Part shown: positions 34,259-36,054 of the stretch, one piece after another
Position numbering within the stretch: position 1 is the first letter of the stretch
Layout: each line of letters begins with the position of its first letter
Source of the DNA: Lachnospiraceae bacterium
GTDB lineage: Bacteria > Bacillota > Clostridia > Lachnospirales > Lachnospiraceae
NCBI GenBank assembly: GCA_021771695.1
Contig: JAETON010000026.1
Coordinates: 1-36,054, forward strand
Length of the DNA: 36,054 nucleotides
Direction of reading: 5' to 3'
Program-made: the position numbers and the translations under genes
Notes under the pieces: model-generated
What the model was told of the DNA's origin: nothing
What the model saw: only the letters and a program-made list of their open reading frames with translations
Databases searched by the model: none

Positions 34259-35920
34259 ATGGAAGAAACCATTTCAAAAAACTTTATTGAGCAGATTATT
34301 GAGAAAGATATAGAAGAGGGACGTTATCAAAAAATTGTAACCAGATTTCCACCAGAACCGAATGGATATCTGCATATTGGACATGCAAAGTCTATTTTAT
34401 TAAACTATGGACTGGCAGAAGAATACGGCGGAGAATTTCATTTTCGTTTTGATGACACCAATCCGGCAAAGGAAGAAAAAGAATATGTACAATCCATAAA
34501 GGCTGATGTGGAGTGGCTTGGAGCAGATTATAAAGGGCATATTTATTTTGCGTCTAATTATTTTGATAAGATGTACGAGTGTGCAGAATTTTTGATTAAA
34601 AAAGGAAAAGCATACGTGTGTGATTTGACACCGGACGAAATTCGAGAGTATCGAGGAACATTGACAGAACCTGGAAAGAACAGCCCATATCGAGACCGTA
34701 CTCCGGAAGAAAATCTTCAGTTATTCCGTGATATGCGGGATGGAAAATTCCCAGATGGAAGTAAAGTGCTTCGTGCAAAGATTGATATGACATCTGGAAA
34801 TATGAATATGAGAGATCCGATTCTTTATCGCATTGCCAGAATGGAACATCATAATACTGGAAATAAATGGTGTATTTATCCGATGTATGATTTTGCACAT
34901 CCGTTGGAAGATGCATTTGAAGGAATTACGCATTCCATTTGTACACTAGAATTTGAAGATCATAGACCATTGTATGAATGGGTGGTAAATGAATGTGAAT
35001 TTGAAAATCCGCCAAAACAGATTGAGTTTGCAAAATTGTATTTGACAAATGTAGTAACAGGAAAACGTTACATTAAGAAATTAGTGGAAGATGGCATTGT
35101 CGATGGATGGGATGATCCTCGTTTGGTTTCTTTATCTGCACTAAGAAGAAGAGGATATACTCCGGAAGCAATTCGTAAATTTATGGAGTTGGTTGGTGTT
35201 GCCAAAAGCCACAGCTCTGTGGACAATGCAATGTTAGAATATTGTATCCGTGATGATTTAAAATTAAAAAGACCTCGTATGGCAGCAATTTTAGATCCAG
35301 TTAAATTGGTGATTACCAATTACCCGGATGAACAGATAGAATATGTAGATGTGCCGAATAATCAGGAAAACGAAGAAATGGGTACAAGACAGGTTCCGTT
35401 CTGTAAAGAACTGTATATTGAGCGGGAAGATTTCAAGATTGAGCGTCCAAAGAAGTACCGTCGTTTATATGTAGGAAATGAAGTACGTTTGATGAACGCA
35501 TATTTTGTTACTTGTACAGGTTATGATGCAGATGAAGATGGAAATGTCACAACTGTTTATTGTACCTACGATCCTGCATCCAGAGGCGGAAACAGTCCAG
35601 ATGGAAGAAAAGTGAGAGGAACGATTCATTGGGTAGCAGTTCCGACGGCAAAACAGGTGGAAGTTCGTTTATATGAGAACATTGTAGATGAAGAAAAAGG
35701 TGTTTACAATGAAGAAGACGGTTCCATGAACATCAATCCAAATTCTTTGACTGTGATTGAAAATGCTTATGTAGAACCGGCACTGTCAGATTTTAAGCCA
35801 GGAGACAGTTTCCAATTTATGAGAACCGGTTATTTTTGTATCGATACAAAAGATACAACGGAAGATCATATGGTATTTAATCGAATCGTAAGTTTGAAGA
35901 GTTCCTATAAACCGAATTAA
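34259..35920 (+). CDS. glnS: Glutaminyl-tRNA synthetase
   Basis: 553 residues, the usual length. It charges tRNA-Gln directly. [15 protein letters not shown] (31-45) with NGYLHIGHA is the class Ic HIGH region, and GWDDPR followed by [14 protein letters not shown] is GlnRS-specific. The KMSKS-type loop, VMSKRKL in E. coli, reads VVTGKRY (265-271): the lysine-arginine pair is kept but Met-Ser are replaced by Thr-Gly. The anticodon-binding beta-barrels (for example [19 protein letters not shown]) are complete. Start: ATG 34259 with TGGAGGA upstream. Confidence 0.95.
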   Translation: MEETISKNFIEQIIEKDIEEGRYQKIVTRFPPEPNGYLHIGHAKSILLNYGLAEEYGGEFHFRFDDTNPAKEEKEYVQSIKADVEWLGADYKGHIYFASNYFDKMYECAEFLIKKGKAYVCDLTPDEIREYRGTLTEPGKNSPYRDRTPEENLQLFRDMRDGKFPDGSKVLRAKIDMTSGNMNMRDPILYRIARMEHHNTGNKWCIYPMYDFAHPLEDAFEGITHSICTLEFEDHRPLYEWVVNECEFENPPKQIEFAKLYLTNVVTGKRYIKKLVEDGIVDGWDDPRLVSLSALRRRGYTPEAIRKFMELVGVAKSHSSVDNAMLEYCIRDDLKLKRPRMAAILDPVKLVITNYPDEQIEYVDVPNNQENEEMGTRQVPFCKELYIEREDFKIERPKKYRRLYVGNEVRLMNAYFVTCTGYDADEDGNVTTVYCTYDPASRGGNSPDGRKVRGTIHWVAVPTAKQVEVRLYENIVDEEKGVYNEEDGSMNINPNSLTVIENAYVEPALSDFKPGDSFQFMRTGYFCIDTKDTTEDHMVFNRIVSLKSSYKPN

Positions 35921-35923
35921 GGC

Positions 35924-36004
35924 ATAAAATCCACATGTTTCTCGGAACGCTTCCCTCGCTGACGCTCAGTCCAGATGTGTCCGAGTGCACATGTGGGATT
36001 TTAT
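35924..36004 (+). repeat. Structured inverted repeat after glnS, possible terminator or dispersed element
   Basis: ATAAAATCCACATGT (35924-35938) pairs with ACATGTGGGATTTTAT (35989-36004) with one extra G. Inside are CTCGGA/TCCGAG (35941-35946 with 35980-35985) and CTGA/TCAG. A 50-base structured loop is far longer than a simple terminator needs. The GC-rich loop stands out from the AT-rich surroundings. Confidence 0.65.
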
Positions 36005-36048
36005 AACAAGAAAGTTGAAATGAGATGCCTTGTAAAAAGGAGAAATTT

Positions 36049-36054
36049 ATGCTG
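36049..36054 (+). CDS. Start of a further gene (two codons visible)
   Basis: AAAAAGGAG lies seven bases before an ATG at 36049, followed by CTG at the window end. The ribosome site makes a real start likely; the product cannot be told. Confidence 0.5.

Overview
The window is AT-rich DNA from an anaerobic Firmicute, most likely a member of the Lachnospiraceae (Clostridia). The reasons are strong AGGAGG-type ribosome sites, Lachnospiraceae-type proteins of unknown function (the pair I recognise as DUF5717/DUF5716, and a small 138-residue protein), PyrK/PyrD class 1B, and clostridial operon layouts. The genus cannot be settled from the sequence. Apart from one aminotransferase gene and the IS end at the left edge, all genes lie on the + strand. 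No rRNA, tRNA or CRISPR array was seen.

Left edge (1-2003): nested mobile-element debris. The outer end of an IS3-like element (start of its first transposase frame at 38 on the minus strand, terminal repeat ending near 115) sits inside the reverse transcriptase gene of a group II intron. The C-terminal half of that gene and the intron's domain V/VI hairpins remain up to about 863. A PLP-dependent aminotransferase of the HisC/CobD type follows on the minus strand.

2122-8069: a four-gene unit without assigned function. It has a 1043-residue beta plus helical-repeat protein (DUF5717-like), a 348-residue protein with a degenerate Hsp70/actin-like fold (DUF5716-like), a TPR-like protein started by an overlapping GTG, and a coiled-coil protein with two membrane segments. 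Overlaps and short gaps say they are translated together. This is the best candidate in the window for an undescribed system. valS follows.

10733-13172: thiS-thiG-thiH (thiazole synthesis) behind a leader that carries a long hairpin but no recognisable TPP riboswitch. 13218-20493: a pyrimidine operon (pyrF-pyrK-pyrD-CBS protein-pyrE) with a clear sigma-A promoter, running on into VanZ-like, small membrane, HD-hydrolase and M29 aminopeptidase genes. 20541-24022: purE-purM-purN-purD, closed by a strong terminator. 24166-25390: a D,D-carboxypeptidase with its own promoter.

25414-29381: an operon with an elaborate control region (promoter overlapped by a 16-bp inverted repeat, an 18-bp dyad, a terminator hairpin in the leader). 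It encodes an ornithine-cyclodeaminase/mu-crystallin-family protein, an AraC regulator, a PII signal protein lacking the usual uridylylated tyrosine, and an amino acid permease. This looks like a nitrogen-controlled amino acid or amine utilisation unit.

29472-35920: a GntR (YtrA-type) regulator joined to a ClpC-like AAA+ unfoldase, the 138-residue protein, radA, and glnS with an altered KMSKS-type loop. A structured inverted repeat follows glnS, and the first two codons of another gene end the window.
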